Assembly: GCA_965153355.1 (NCBI GenBank)
Contig: OZ231126.1
Span: 109,988,001 to 110,052,000, forward strand
Source: Flaccisagitta enflata
Lineage: Eukaryota; Chaetognatha; Sagittoidea; Aphragmophora
Reading direction: 5' to 3'
DNA: 64,000 bases
Part shown: in pieces, positions 21,660 through 32,441 of the stretch
Layout of the letters: each line of letters starts with the position of its first letter
Numbering within the stretch: position 1 is the first letter of the stretch
Translations under genes and position numbers: made by a program
Notes under the pieces: generated by a model
The model's input: only the letters and a program-made list of their open reading frames with translations
Told to the model about the DNA's origin: nothing
Database searches by the model: none

Positions 21660-22205
21660 TCAGCTTTTGGGCAGCAGTCCCAAAGGGGACGAAGTCCTGT
21701 AGAACACAGGGGGAATCTGTCCGTGCGTACCTCCGTCCATCCATCCATCCGTCTGTCCCCCCCACACCATCCTCAGGGCTTCGTCTCTTTTGGGGCCTAT
21801 TTGGACCCAAATTCTACCAAATAGCCCAAATCCAAGCAATATAGCCAAAATCTAAGCAAAATGGCCCAAATTCAAGCATTATGGCCCAAATCCAAGCAAA
21901 ATGGCCCAAATCTGGCCTAAATCTGGCTGGAGAACCCCAATCCTGGCCTGAGGTCCACCATTTTGACCCCTTATTTGACCTTTATTATGGGCTCTGATAC
22001 TTAATTTCTGACCAGATTTGGGCCATTTTGCTTGGATTTGGGCCATAATGCTTGGATTTGGTCTATTTGGCAGAATTTGGGTCCAAATAGGCCCTAAAGG
22101 AGACGAAGCCCTGAGGATGGGGCGGGGGGGGGAGGAACGGATGGACGGATGGATGGACAGATTCCCACTGTGTTCTACAGGACTTCATCCCCTTTGTGGC
22201 CACTG
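21660..22205. repeat. inner palindrome B
   Basis: The arms start GACGAAGTCCTGTAGAACAC on the left and end GTGTTCTACAGGACTTCATC on the right. They continue through TCCAT-rich sequence, TCCTCAGGGCTTCGTCTC and CCAAATCCAAGCA repeats to a centre near 21950. Confidence 0.8.
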
Positions 22206-22803
22206 GCCTGCTCCCCCTCAACTTAAATCACACACTCCTCAAGCAGAGCACAGGTACTGGTGACCACTTACTGCCTTTGGGCTGCTATTTGAGCATACTC
22301 TTACTACCCAGATGCCCGAGTGACCTTCTCCAGTACTGCTCCTGCCCACCCGCTTGCGACAAGGGTAACCATGTATCCAGCCTTGGTTTGCAATGTTTCA
22401 CAATCAGCCTTACAGATGAATCGACATTTGGACAGATTAACCATTTGAAAAATCAACAGACTAGCAAAGAGACAAAACCCCTCACAGATATACGAGAATG
22501 CATATAAAAACAGGATGAGACCATGAAAAAAGTGATAGTGGGAAAATCCTCCAAAATTCCCATGACAATGCTTATGTTTGACAGCTTATAAAGAGGTGGT
22601 TTTTCAAGGGATTGACATAAAATTGCTGACGGTTTGAAAGATCTTGAAAAGATCTTTCAAATGGGACCAATCTGGCATTTCTAGCTTGATTCGTTCAAAA
22701 GTATTGAGCAAAACAAGTGAAATCAAGAGAAAAGAAGAAAAATTCAATGATCTGGAAAATCATCCAAAATCTTCATAACATTGCTCATGTTTGAAAGCTT
22801 ATC

Positions 22804-23370
22804 ATCACGAAATTTTTATGGCGGCTCTTCCTGGTCCAGGGAAAAACAAACAAAAATGGCCGTAGAGCAAAAAATGCTCATACCGTTCTCTGACTCAGAT
22901 TGAACGGCAACTAGCTAACTGAATTTGACACAATTTTTTTTACCTGTAGCAGCAAAACACAGGACAGATTACGCTGCTGAGTGCTGTGTCAACCACAGTT
23001 CCCTGTCTCTCTCTCTTTGGCTGATATGTTGGCCTCTCATCCCACTGCAGATATTAAGCACAGAATAAATAATAAACAGAAACACTACATACAAGTTTTT
23101 ATTTCAGTTTAAATAATCGTCAAAATGGGGAACGCAAGCCTATTCTGCTTGTTTTGCAAGTCTGTCCACCAGTTCAAGGTTTAGCGCTCCCTTTAGACAA
23201 ATGTCAGTATATCTGTCTTTTTCTCTGACACTGAATTGATTGCCTTCTAACGTTCTAAGTTAGATTTGTTGTCACACTTCAATAAGGCTCAAATACGGAG
23301 CGTGAAATTTGGGTGCTTCACAAAGCAAAAGCTTAGAAAATCCTTCAACCTGATTAGGTATTATAAAATT
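22804..23370. other. spacer, nothing recognised
   Basis: Starts at the outer end of the palindrome. No coding or repeat structure was identified. Confidence 0.5.
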
Positions 23371-23500
23371 AGACCAGATACACAGCTACCCCACGACCAT
23401 ATTTGATGTTACTAGACCATTTGGGCAGGAGCAGTAAGGTCAACTGACCAACTAACGGACAGACAAAGTTTGTCATAAATTTGCATGCAAGCGACTAAAA
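23371..23500 (-). mobile_element. hairpin/GGTC element, short diverged copy
   Basis: On the minus strand TTTAGTCGCTTGCATGCAAA, a TTAGTTGGTCAGTTGACC stretch, CTGCTCCTGCCCAAATGGTC and GGTAGCTGTGTATCTGGTCT occur in family order. Confidence 0.6.
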
Positions 23501-24055
23501 AAATATAAAAATAAATTGTTTTTGTTTTGATGCTGAATATATCTTATAAAAAGTATTTGATCAAAAAACAGATAAAGAATTGAATAAGTAAATAAATATT
23601 TGAATATCAATCAATTATTCTCACAGTATTATACAAAAAAAGATCTTATAAAAGTTTGTTCAAAAAATAAAATTTTCTATAGAATCAAATTCATAAATAT
23701 TTTGAAAGAAGCGGTTTAATATTGAAATGGGGTTAAAATAAATACAAAACATTTCCTATGTGAGGCACCCAAGCACAAACTGAATGCACTGCATGTTAAA
23801 ATAATGTAAACGAGCCTGAAATAAAAGTTTGTTAGAATGACTTAAAGCACATAGTCGAATTGCAATAGAATTAGAATTTTGAGTAGAATAAGAAACAAGC
23901 ACAGATAACAGAGGTTCCACCCTTGTCAGTACATGACATTATTTATAAGCATAAATAGTAAATTTTGGCAATATTCGCAGTCCAGTTCATCGCATAGGTA
24001 GTTTTCTTCGGCATATGCATCACCTGTGTGGCGTGTGTGCGTGTGTGCGTGTTAG
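23501..24055. other. AT-rich spacer
   Basis: No gene was recognised. There is a short GT-rich run near 24028-24052. Confidence 0.55.
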
Positions 24056-24130
24056 TTTTTAGGTGCGACAAAGCACCTCTATAACTGGCTGTGTCAGTCG
24101 GTTGGTCTGTCAGTTGGTCGGTTGGTCGGG
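24056..24130 (+). mobile_element. second dispersed family, 5' part
   Basis: TTTTTAGGTGCGACAAAGCA then CCTCTATAACTGGCTGTGTC and (GGTTGGTC)n match the copies at 8693 and 55738. A weaker copy lies at about 24485-24540. Confidence 0.55.
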
Positions 24131-24572
24131 TAACGCTTTCGTTCGACGATCCACACATCGCACCTATTGGCCTACTTGGCCTTGTTTTTTTTTTTGTGTG
24201 TGTGTGCGCACTCACGCGCATGTTTTTCTTCCACCTTGTCTGTCTGTATGTCTCCTCGCTGTCCTTCTAGCATAGTCATCTTTATCCTATAGATTCATGC
24301 TCGATGCGACGCGCATTCTTCAAACGTTTCCGAAATTACGTGGCACATTCAGAGACAGCACCTTATTGTAGGGCATCTCTGTTTACGGCAGTTTTTACAA
24401 CACTGCTTTCACCTACAGTCACAGCGGGCCCCCATCACTACCCCTGCCAATGCTTAAACAACTGGGTAGCTTTTTTTCAAACGGTTTGGTCGCAGACTGG
24501 CGACTCTATGAGAGGCTTTGTTCATCCGTCTAACAATCTGTGAAGGTATCAAAATCACCATACAGCTTATCT

Positions 24573-25655
24573 TCATCTCTCCATGGAACAAATAACATCA
24601 ATAGAACTCTTGCATAGTTCTCCATATCCATCTCTGGAGAATATTGATGATATTGGAGAATTCGTTTCACCCAAGGCATAGTCTGCCAAACATAATTTTT
24701 CATCATCTACTGATCTTTTACTGGATCTACCATGTAGATTTTCAATGAAAATGTCTTGGTCATTGTCTTTCATGTGTTTCAGTTGTTCCTTACTTTTTAG
24801 CATTTTAACTCTTTCACTCTTGGGATAAGTGTTTATGAAAACCTTTGTCCTAGTGGACTGAGTTTTATGCATTTGACAAAGGTCATATGCTACTTCTTGA
24901 GCAGACACCTCGCCAGCACCTTGAAATTCTTTGCAGATTTGCATCATTTTTGTCTTAAGGGAGGAGTTTTTCTTCTTACAATCTGCCACAACCTTTCGTA
25001 AGAGTCGACTCATCCCTCGGTATGACTTTCCAATGTAATTGATAACGTACATACAAACGGAATATGGATCCAATATGTATTGGATGTCCATATTCCCAAT
25101 CCAGGCTTTTAAAAGGTCATCATTGTAATTGTTAACCCGTACATCTTTGAGATCCCTTTTCATGAACACCTCTGCTCTTTTCAAGGTAGAAGCAATTGCA
25201 ATGTAGTATTGCTCTAAGTCCATTTCTAAAGCAGTGAGGTATTCTTGAAATGTCATCGTGACAAATTTGGGATCATTTAGATCCGTCTCATCGAGAAATT
25301 TTTTTATACAAGCTGTCCGCTCTTTGTTCTCCTGAATGAATTGCATTTTGAGACGTTCTTGAACATCCTCATCAACATCAGGAAATCTTTTCTTGATATA
25401 CACAGTCCAATCATGAGGTTCTATGATCCTGGTCCTATCCATGGGATGTTGGGGAAATCTAAACCTACATTTGTTTTTCCCTTTCTTCTTACAGCATTCC
25501 GTGTGCTTGTGAATTTGGCAACGCAGATGAAATGGAACATTTTCTCTATCCTCAGAGGAGATGGAGCATTTGACATACTTGTCTATGTACATGAACATGT
25601 GGAGAGCCGCGTTGCTGGAATTCAATGCGGAAAAAGTAATCGTCCAAATTTCCAT
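24573..25655 (-). pseudogene. Helitron Rep domain, second part
   Basis: This continues directly from the HUH motif in another frame. It contains CRFRFPQHPMDRTRI, then ILDPYSVCMYVINYIGKSYR carrying the tyrosine region of the Rep nuclease. QEVAYDLCQMHKTQSTRTKV then FINTYPKSERVKMLK matches the post-Rep segment. It ends after CLADYALGE, where the helicase should begin. The first ~25 residues overlap the previous piece out of frame. Confidence 0.85.
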
Positions 25656-25914
25656 TATAGTGCAGTTTTTCTTTCAAAACCGTCTTGAGGAAGGCTTCAA
25701 AACGGTGATTAAAATGGTGGGCACACAGAACAGCATTTCCTCTAATCAACTCCACCTTCTTCTCCCAACTCATGTTGTAGTCTTCCTCTTCAGATAGTAT
25801 TTTGCCATCTTTATCCTTTTGTAAAGACTGAATCAATTCAGGCCACCAAGTTTCACACGCAGTGAAAGTGAGAAACCATGTTGGCATCCCAAGTCGACGG
25901 ACCATGGCAAACAA
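25552..25914 (-). pseudogene. Helitron Rep domain, first part
   Basis: It encodes RLGMPTWFLTFTACETWWPE, the characteristic start of the Helitron helicase-like domain, and FFRIEFQQRGSPHVHV with the HUH metal-binding histidines. Upstream of 25914 the same frame reads CSPAYWQKVKGELFAM after a premature stop. At the HUH motif the frame is shifted into the next piece. Confidence 0.85.
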
Positions 25915-26109
25915 CTCCCCCTTGACCTTTTGCCAGTAAGCGGGACTGCATCAATTGGAAGCTAATACCTTGTAACCACCATCATGTTTGAGAATGTTTT
26001 GAAAATCGTTACCCAATACATCTTTGGCAGTTACAGACGCTCCATCCACTTTTTTCCCCTTCTTCATGTTGATATTTATGTTGTTTTTGTGAAGAATCGT
26101 TTCCGCTTT

Positions 26110-27054
26110 TCAAAAAATGGAAAACAGATATGTTTGATGTGTTCTATATCTGTTGTCAGCATGCATAAGTTGAAGTTTACATTTGTCCTTAAATGACATG
26201 GGCACAATGTGTTCTTTTGGCTTCTTTCCAGCGTTGAGGGTCGGGTAAGCCAAATCCTCACAATGTTCGTCAAGAGTCATGGGCAAAGGTGTTTCCCCTT
26301 CGCCAGGAGCCACTGACAAATCATTCCTGGCATACACCATGTCTTGCAACTCATCTATTTCATTGATGATCATAGTGTCATCATTTCCAATGTTTGTTGG
26401 GTAATCGTCACCCAGCTCATCCCAATCATCGTTGTCATCTTCATCATCTTCTTCCACTTCAATGTCAACATTTTCACCTTGATTACTTGATAAAGACTCT
26501 TCACCAAGCTCCATTCCTTCCATGCTCTCTTGCAAATTTGCCTCATTCATTTCGTTGAGCTTTTCAAAGTTGTCAGAAACAATCTCTACTCCAGCTTCTT
26601 TGTACAAATCAGACTCAACCAGGATGCTTAGAGCCTGTTTTACCTTGTTGAGATCAATGTTCTGAGCTAGGTAGTCATGATCATACGACATCTTGCGTTT
26701 AAAATGCAATTGCATGATTTGATTATCAAGTCTGGGACATGGCAATTGCAAATTAAGTTTTCCGAGGTCTATTGGGACGTTTACGACATTACTTTTAATG
26801 CCCTTCTGCCTATCACAACCCAATTTTTGCACTCTCATAAACTGAACACGGGGCGCAACGCATCTCTCCTCTCCTTCATTTAATGATTTTACCTCAGGTG
26901 GTACGAAAGGCAATTCATTACCATTTTTAACTGCAAACTTAGGCATTTTACTACTCTGCAGATTTGCAAGACAGGTATTACAAATATATTCATTTTCATC
27001 AAAACTCATTTTGTTTGTCCTGCAGTTGTATTGATTACCCCCAATGTTCACCAC
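26110..27054 (-). pseudogene. Helitron N-terminal region (DUF6570-like)
   Basis: Recognisable features are CNTCLANLQ near residue 27, VQFMRVQKLG, and KGIKSNVVNVPIDLGKL with LPCPRLDNQIMQLHFKRKM. This is the block that precedes the Rep domain in many animal Helitron proteins. A long acidic stretch (EVEEDDEDDNDDWDELGDD) follows, then the start of the linker to Rep. The frame is lost near 26110, and the next Rep segment continues in another frame. Confidence 0.75.
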
Positions 27055-28132
27055 AGTGTCTAATTTATCACAAGGAGCCCCGAACCCGAAATCTTAAACA
27101 TGACCAAACAAGAAGCTAAAACACTCATTATAGCGCATTATGGCATGTTAGAGTGCGGGAAAAATTTTGGGGGTACTCTGGGAGGCATGTGCAGCGAATG
27201 CAACACATACGACGATGAGAACCACTGATTAAACCATTGTGGAAAGTGGAAGGAGCTAAATTATTTGGATCATGATGAAAAAGTAAATTTCGAATTAGTT
27301 TATTCTCGCGATATGGAAACCCTGAGAAACACATTCGAAAAACTGAACAAAGTGTGGAATACAAGAAATACCCCTGGGTTTATGAATTCCACATAATCTA
27401 ACTGTTGTACTTTTTACATAGAATATTAAACCGCATGTTATTTATTCATTAATCTCTCTCTCTCTCTTTCTCTCTCTCTCTCATACTCAATGTAATAATG
27501 AAATATCTAAACTGCGATTCCAATATTTATTTTGAATTATTTATGTTGAACGTACAATTTTTTGTACAGCTCTGTAACAATCCATATTGTTCATGTGATG
27601 AATGCACAAATAGAGCATTGACAATCAAAAATCAAAATCTCTCTCTCTCTCTCTCTCATCTACTTCTTCCTCTCTCCAACTTTTCTGTTGTTTCTATCTA
27701 TATCTTTGATAAGAAACTAACCTTTTTCAATTGCGGAAATGCCGGTCATGCCCAACTCGATTCTATGAGGTTTTTTATTTCAGCTATTATAATCTTTTCC
27801 AAAGGCATTTGCACTAAGTTGGTAGGAACTTAGTACAAAGCTTTTATAGGCGATGATTTCTATGATGCATTTTTTTTCTTGGCTCTGACAACGAGGTGAA
27901 ATTCATTTATATGAAAGCCAATGTGTTTTTTGTAATTGTCAACAGTGTTGTTTGTTGTTAACTTTGTCGTTGTTGCCGTTCTCTTTACCCTCATATTCGT
28001 CGTGCAATTGCTGTTGTCACCATCATTAGAATCATCCCGACGATGTAGTGAGAAAGACATAGGAGAAATGTTTTTTTCATCGATTCACTTTTTTTGTAGA
28101 AATAACAATAGTATCTAATACAAAATTATTAA
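27055..28132. other. spacer with CT microsatellites
   Basis: No gene was recognised. (CT)n tracts lie at about 27453-27482 and 27637-27658. It may include the 5' end of the Helitron. Confidence 0.5.
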
Positions 28133-28245
28133 AAACAGCATAGGTCATTGGCCCCTTCGGGGCCGCTGCCCCTCTAACAACCACACACTCACATACACTC
28201 ACACAGGGGCATCGGGTACCGCTGACCATCTAACGCTTTTGCGAC
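28133..28245 (+). mobile_element. right half of the long hairpin/GGTC element
   Basis: GCATAGGTCATTGGCCCCTT, GGGGCCGCTGCCCCTCTAAC, CACTCACA and CGGGTACCGCTGACCATCTA match 10500-10612. It abuts the integrase end of the Gypsy-like element and supplies the last codons of that frame. Confidence 0.75.
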
Positions 28246-28925
28246 TATTCTTACTGGGGGTGGTAGGGGCCCTCTCGAGGGATCCCTTCAAATCCGAGCT
28301 AATTTGGGAGATGCTTGAGAGGTCCAGAACGTTGGTCAGGGCAGTGTAAGTTTTCTTCTTGTGAAAATCAGCACACACACTGCATCCCTTGATTTGGTCC
28401 AAAATAGTCTGATACATGTTAACTGTGTAGTAGCAATTGGCTCGGACTGTATTGGTGTATAAACTGCCCCAGTGAGCCAGCCCATGGTGCCTGAGGGCAA
28501 TCCTGCCCAAGTCTTGGGGGCTGTGAATGAGAGGGGCTCTCGCCTTTTGCCCACGGGTGGGAAAAAAGAGTTTGAACAGATCTCTAGTTTGCCATGCGAT
28601 CCAGAATTTGTATTGATCCCTGATCTCATCGGCCAAGCGTCCCCTTTTGAAATAATGATGGGCTTCTTCATAACTTTCAAAGAGGGGAGTTGGATCCTGT
28701 GGGCCCGTAGTGTGCAATATAGAATTGACCTCAGAGATAATCCAGAACGCTACTTTGCTCATGCCCAAACCCATTGTTCAAAATACCATCGGGGGTGTCA
28801 TGGATGATGGTGGCAACGAAGTCTGGATATTGGGTGATCATGAGACTGTCTTGTCTCGCGATCTTCTGTCCTTTGGTGCTTAGGCCCGATCGGTCATTTG
28901 TATTTGATCGGAGAAGCATGTCCAA
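28246..28925 (-). pseudogene. Gypsy-like integrase zinc finger
   Basis: Read in two overlapping frames (28731-28925 and up to 28774), the end contains LRHHGLAHWGSLYTNTV and ILDQIKGCSVCADFH, an H2C2 integrase zinc finger. The catalytic core is missing, because the sequence switches to the hairpin-element fragment at about 28245. Confidence 0.7.
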
Positions 28926-28976
28926 ATAGTCAGTCCGATATTCATATGGAGTCTCTTGGTTTTTGTCTGTGGCAAT

Positions 28977-29960
28977 TCAACCTTCTTCTTCTTCTCGTTG
29001 GTTAATGGGAAGGGAATCAAAGTCAGAGGGTTGATGTTTGGGGATGATGGGCTCTTGGTTAAAGATATCAACTAACTCATCTTGGGTCATTTTTTTAATT
29101 GATTCTTGATCGAGTGGGGCATGATTGGGCGATGATTTGCGTGGGGAGATCTTTTTCTCATACGGGGATGTGATTTTGGTAAAGTTAAGCTCATTTACCA
29201 CCTGACCATCATGTTTGTCAATTCCTCTCACACAGGTCTCGTCTTGGTCACATGACCGATCATCGTCATCGTCATCGGTCCTCTCCCCATCGCTGTTTAG
29301 CGATGATCGCTTCCTCGGTCGGTCGGCCTTCACACCCTTATCTTCGCCAGCCTCGGTCATTAGCCCGCCCTCATTTTCCTGATCAAAGAAACCGATCGAT
29401 CGCGGAGGGCAACCGTCAGCCTCAAGCTCATTTTGGGGGTCAACATCTTCAAAAGGTGAGATTGGGCGGTCGGTCAGACTAAGTACTTCCTTATTTCTCA
29501 CACTGAAGTGAGTCTTCCTCAAAAGTTGATACAGATCCCCCCTTGTATCCCCGGCCTCAGCCTCTAGTCGGTGGATCATGTCAATGTTTCTTTCCGCCCT
29601 CTCTAAAAACTGAGATTCATTTTCGTCCGCCTTGTTTGGTCTGATCATCCGTTTGACATAGTCAAAATCCGCGATTTTGTTCGAGTGGGTAAGCAATTGG
29701 TTAACTGTCTTTCCTGTCTCTAATTTGATCCTAGACAGTTTGTCTGCAAGCTGGAGCTCAGAGGGCACGTAACGGCATTGAAAGAATAGATCATTGACGG
29801 ATAGGAGCAGCCTCTGAGCCACAGTTGAGTCCAAAGCCACATTGGTAGCAAAGCGCTGGTTCATCAGGAACTGGAGCGCTATATTATCTGTGTAGCAAAT
29901 GAACGGAGCCAGAAATAAGATTGGTCTCAAATGCTGGAGCGAGCTCACGAGGGCGGCCAT
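28977..29960 (-). pseudogene. Gypsy-like RNase H and long linker
   Basis: LQHLRPILFLAPFICYTDNI and CRYVPSELQLADKLSRI match the later part of the Ty3/Gypsy RNase H domain (..H.R.YL.G..F...TD...L and ...NV.AD.LSR). About 250 residues without recognised motifs follow, including acidic GERTDDDDDDRSCDQDE. The first catalytic segment lies on the far side of the 6.5-kb insertion. Confidence 0.7.
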
Positions 29961-30085
29961 TTCACAGATGGTCGAACCTTTTGAGCGGACAGAGTCAATG
30001 GGCGAGAGTCAGAGACAGCGGGTAGGACAGTGGTACCCTTCTTGGTGTGCAATTTTACAAGAAGGCAAGAACTGGAGCTGTGCAC

Positions 30086-30985
30086 TACGTTTCTTCAAGC
30101 ACTGTAATACTTGGATAGCACTACTTGTCAGCCTTTTTTCTTTTGATACATGATGTACTGAGCCTAAAATACAAATTTCAACATCTTAGCTTGATAAAAC
30201 CCTTCGCCGAAATCCATTTATCTGTCACTACTCCAAGGTGGTTATTGTGAAAGTGTTGAAATTTAGTGACTTTGGGCTCAAAATCGGGCCACTTTGGATT
30301 TGAAATTTGACCCCAAATCCATGAGATTATGAAACTAGAGCTCGAGAGCTAACTAGTGGTGCAATCCGCATGTTGCCATCGTTTTTTGTTCAGATTTGAG
30401 AGCTTTTCAAAGATGGAAGGGTGTGAGGGTTATTTTACCAGATGAATTGGGTGGTCAATTTTGACTTTCTTCACAATTTTTGATACATCACCGCTTTGGA
30501 TAGATAAATTTAGATGAAATTGGTGACCGAATTGAAGAGTTTTTGATGCTCTAACTGAATCTGGTAAAATTTTTGATCAATATGACCCTCAAAATTTTTG
30601 GGAGACTCTAGAAGCAGGTGCTAAAAAGTGAATTTTTTTGCCATGTTGGCTACTTTGGTCAGAAAATTCGGGCACTTCCAAGATAGAAAAAGACAAAAAA
30701 TCCATGAGCAAATTAAACTATAGTGCAAGATGTAATCAATGGTGCAATTGCCATTTCAATATATTACAGCATATAGATTTGGCAGAGCTTCAAAGATCAG
30801 TGGGTATGATAAAATATCATTTTTTGGTAATTTTGGTTATTTTGGGCTCAAACTCGGGCCACTTCACTTTATAAATTTGACCCAAAATCCATGAGATTAT
30901 AAAACTAGAGCTCACGAGCTAACCAGTGGTGCAATTCACATATTGCTATCATTTTTTGTTAAGATTTGAGAGCATTCAACAACGT
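30086..30985 (+). repeat. left long inverted arm
   Basis: The arm is built of a partly duplicated ~575-base unit. GGGCTCAAAATCGGGCCACT ... AGATTTGAGAGC at 30265-30400 recurs at 30840-30975. It is inverted at 35590-36559. Confidence 0.85.
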
Positions 30986-31411
30986 GACGTGGCGAAGAAA
31001 CACGATCTCTCTTCGACCTTCGCGGCTTTCCAAGAAAAATCATCAAAAAACTGCTTCAACCATAATGTAATCGGCTGTAAATACACTCAAAATTCCATCT
31101 TTTTGTTCTCCACCCAACTGCAAATTTTCATCTCAATCAGTCAACGGGAAGGGTCATAACTTTGAAAGAAACTACCATCATTAATGGGATTGATTTTATT
31201 TCATTATCAAAAAAAATCGCTATCGTGGTCTCACTCTCTCATCGCCTCATATTTGTTTGGAATCTAAAGTCCAAGTTGAATCAGTTCTCCAACCTCGGTC
31301 TTCTTGTGTAACAACTACAGCTAAGAATTTGTGTTACAAAACCCTTTACTCCTTCGCGGCTAAAAAAAAAACTACTTCACAGAACCAAAGACTGAATCTT
31401 ACCAAAGGAAA

Positions 31412-31978
31412 TTGTCATCTTTCCGTGTTAATAAAGCTCAAGACATGGAGAAAATACAGCATGATATTGCGCAACTGGAAAAAGAGTCAAAAGAAAAAAA
31501 TGAATGGAAAACCAAAATGGATGCTCTACTCATGACCTTCAAAAAAGGTTTTGAAGGTTTTGAAAAAGTCGTGGAAGGCATTAACCTAATCATACAGCTT
31601 TGAATGAAACAATTGCCATGAATCATTAAAATGAAAAATCATATCACAAGTGATCAGCCTGGTAAGCACAGTTGTCTAATCAACTTGAAGCCTCAAAGCC
31701 GATGGAGCATCAGGCTTTTTCCAAATCAATAAATTTGAAAGAAAGACTATCACAAGAAATTAGAAGCAACGATAACAACAACAATAACAGTTAGATGCAA
31801 CAAATCGCAAGTTTGCGGAGGAGATGGAGAAAAACAGGCGTATCAAAGATGAATTGAAGACCAAGATGGATGCCATTGAAGAAAGAACAACATCAACTGA
31901 CGTCAGATTACAGGAGCTCCAAACCAAATTTCAAGCTATCAAGGCGAAAGTGGATGAAATTCACAATTCTGTATAAAG
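31412..31978 (+). pseudogene. coiled-coil remnant preceding ORF1-like frame
   Basis: MEKIQHDIAQLEKESKEK and, in later frames, segments such as EEMEKNRRIKDELKTKMDAI look like the heptad-rich coiled coil that precedes the RNA-binding part of LINE ORF1 proteins. Stops and frameshifts break it. Confidence 0.5.
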
Positions 31979-31997
31979 TTCAACCAACCCTGCCACA

Positions 31998-32441
31998 ATG
32001 AATAAAGGCACACCTGTGCAATTTGTTCCAGAATGGGTCTTGCGCGAACGAAAGAGAAACAACATCATCATTTTTGGTCAACAGGAAACAGATGACGATC
32101 TTGCCATGATCAAATTGCTTGCTGGTGACTTGGACCTGGACCTGGATCCTTCTACGGACATTGTTCATCATTTTCGTGTTGGAACATCAAACAGTAGCAA
32201 TTTGCGCCCCCTGGTTGTTAAATTTGTATGCTCAGAAAAAAAGAGGGCAATGCTCCTGATGGCAAAGAAGCTGAGAGGAATGGAGAAATGGAACGGGGTG
32301 ATTATCACTCACGACATGACAAAATTGGAGTGTCAAGTGGAAAAAGCATGGGAGATTAAATTGCGGCAAGATGCTGAGCATTTGAGGTTAGTTCCGCGCA
32401 TCGGGGTCCGCCCAAAAAACCCTGACTCTCCACCATTGTAG
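31998..32441 (+). pseudogene. LINE ORF1p-like domain
   Basis: LRERKRNNIIIFGQQETDDD, LDPSTDIVHHFRVGTS, RPLVVKFVCSEKKRAMLLMA and AKKLRGMEKWNGVIITHDMT follow the order of the RRM-like and C-terminal parts of L1-type and related ORF1 proteins (R..NIIIFG, RLG, RPL.V.F, A..L.....V.I..D.T). No endonuclease or reverse transcriptase follows. An element truncated at its 3' side, or capture by the surrounding inverted-repeat transposon, could explain this. Confidence 0.65.

Larger units (their letters stand above)
20191..22385. mobile_element. compound hairpin/GGTC element with both ends inverted
   Basis: Both ends read inwards as AAGGCTGGATACAT.G.TACC, GCAAGCGGGTGGGCA, GGAGAAGGTCACT and GGGCATCTGGGTAG. 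This is the 3' end of the dispersed element present twice in opposite orientation. Such an arrangement could come from two insertions or from a foldback copy. Confidence 0.75.
19722..22803. repeat. 3.1-kb nested palindrome complex
   Basis: The outer arms (about 19722-20330 and 22210-22803) are reverse complements from TAAGCTTTCAAACATGAGCA inwards. They include the hairpin-element ends at 20191 (AAGGCTGGATACATAGCTAC) and 22385. Inside lie two side-by-side palindromes, about 20340-21595 and 21660-22205. Arm identity is high but not perfect. Confidence 0.85.
24573..27054 (-). mobile_element. degenerate Helitron-like element (Rep region)
   Basis: In order on the minus strand: a DUF6570-like Cys-motif domain, then the Helitron helicase-like N-terminal (HUH Rep) domain in pieces, ending shortly after the Rep region. 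The SF1 helicase that normally follows is absent. Frameshifts and an in-frame stop show that it is dead. Element termini were not identified. Confidence 0.8.

Noticed and set aside
27128-27364. 78-residue minus-strand frame upstream of the Helitron
   Set aside because: Cys/His-rich by eye but with no spacing of a known zinc finger. It has no support beyond being open.
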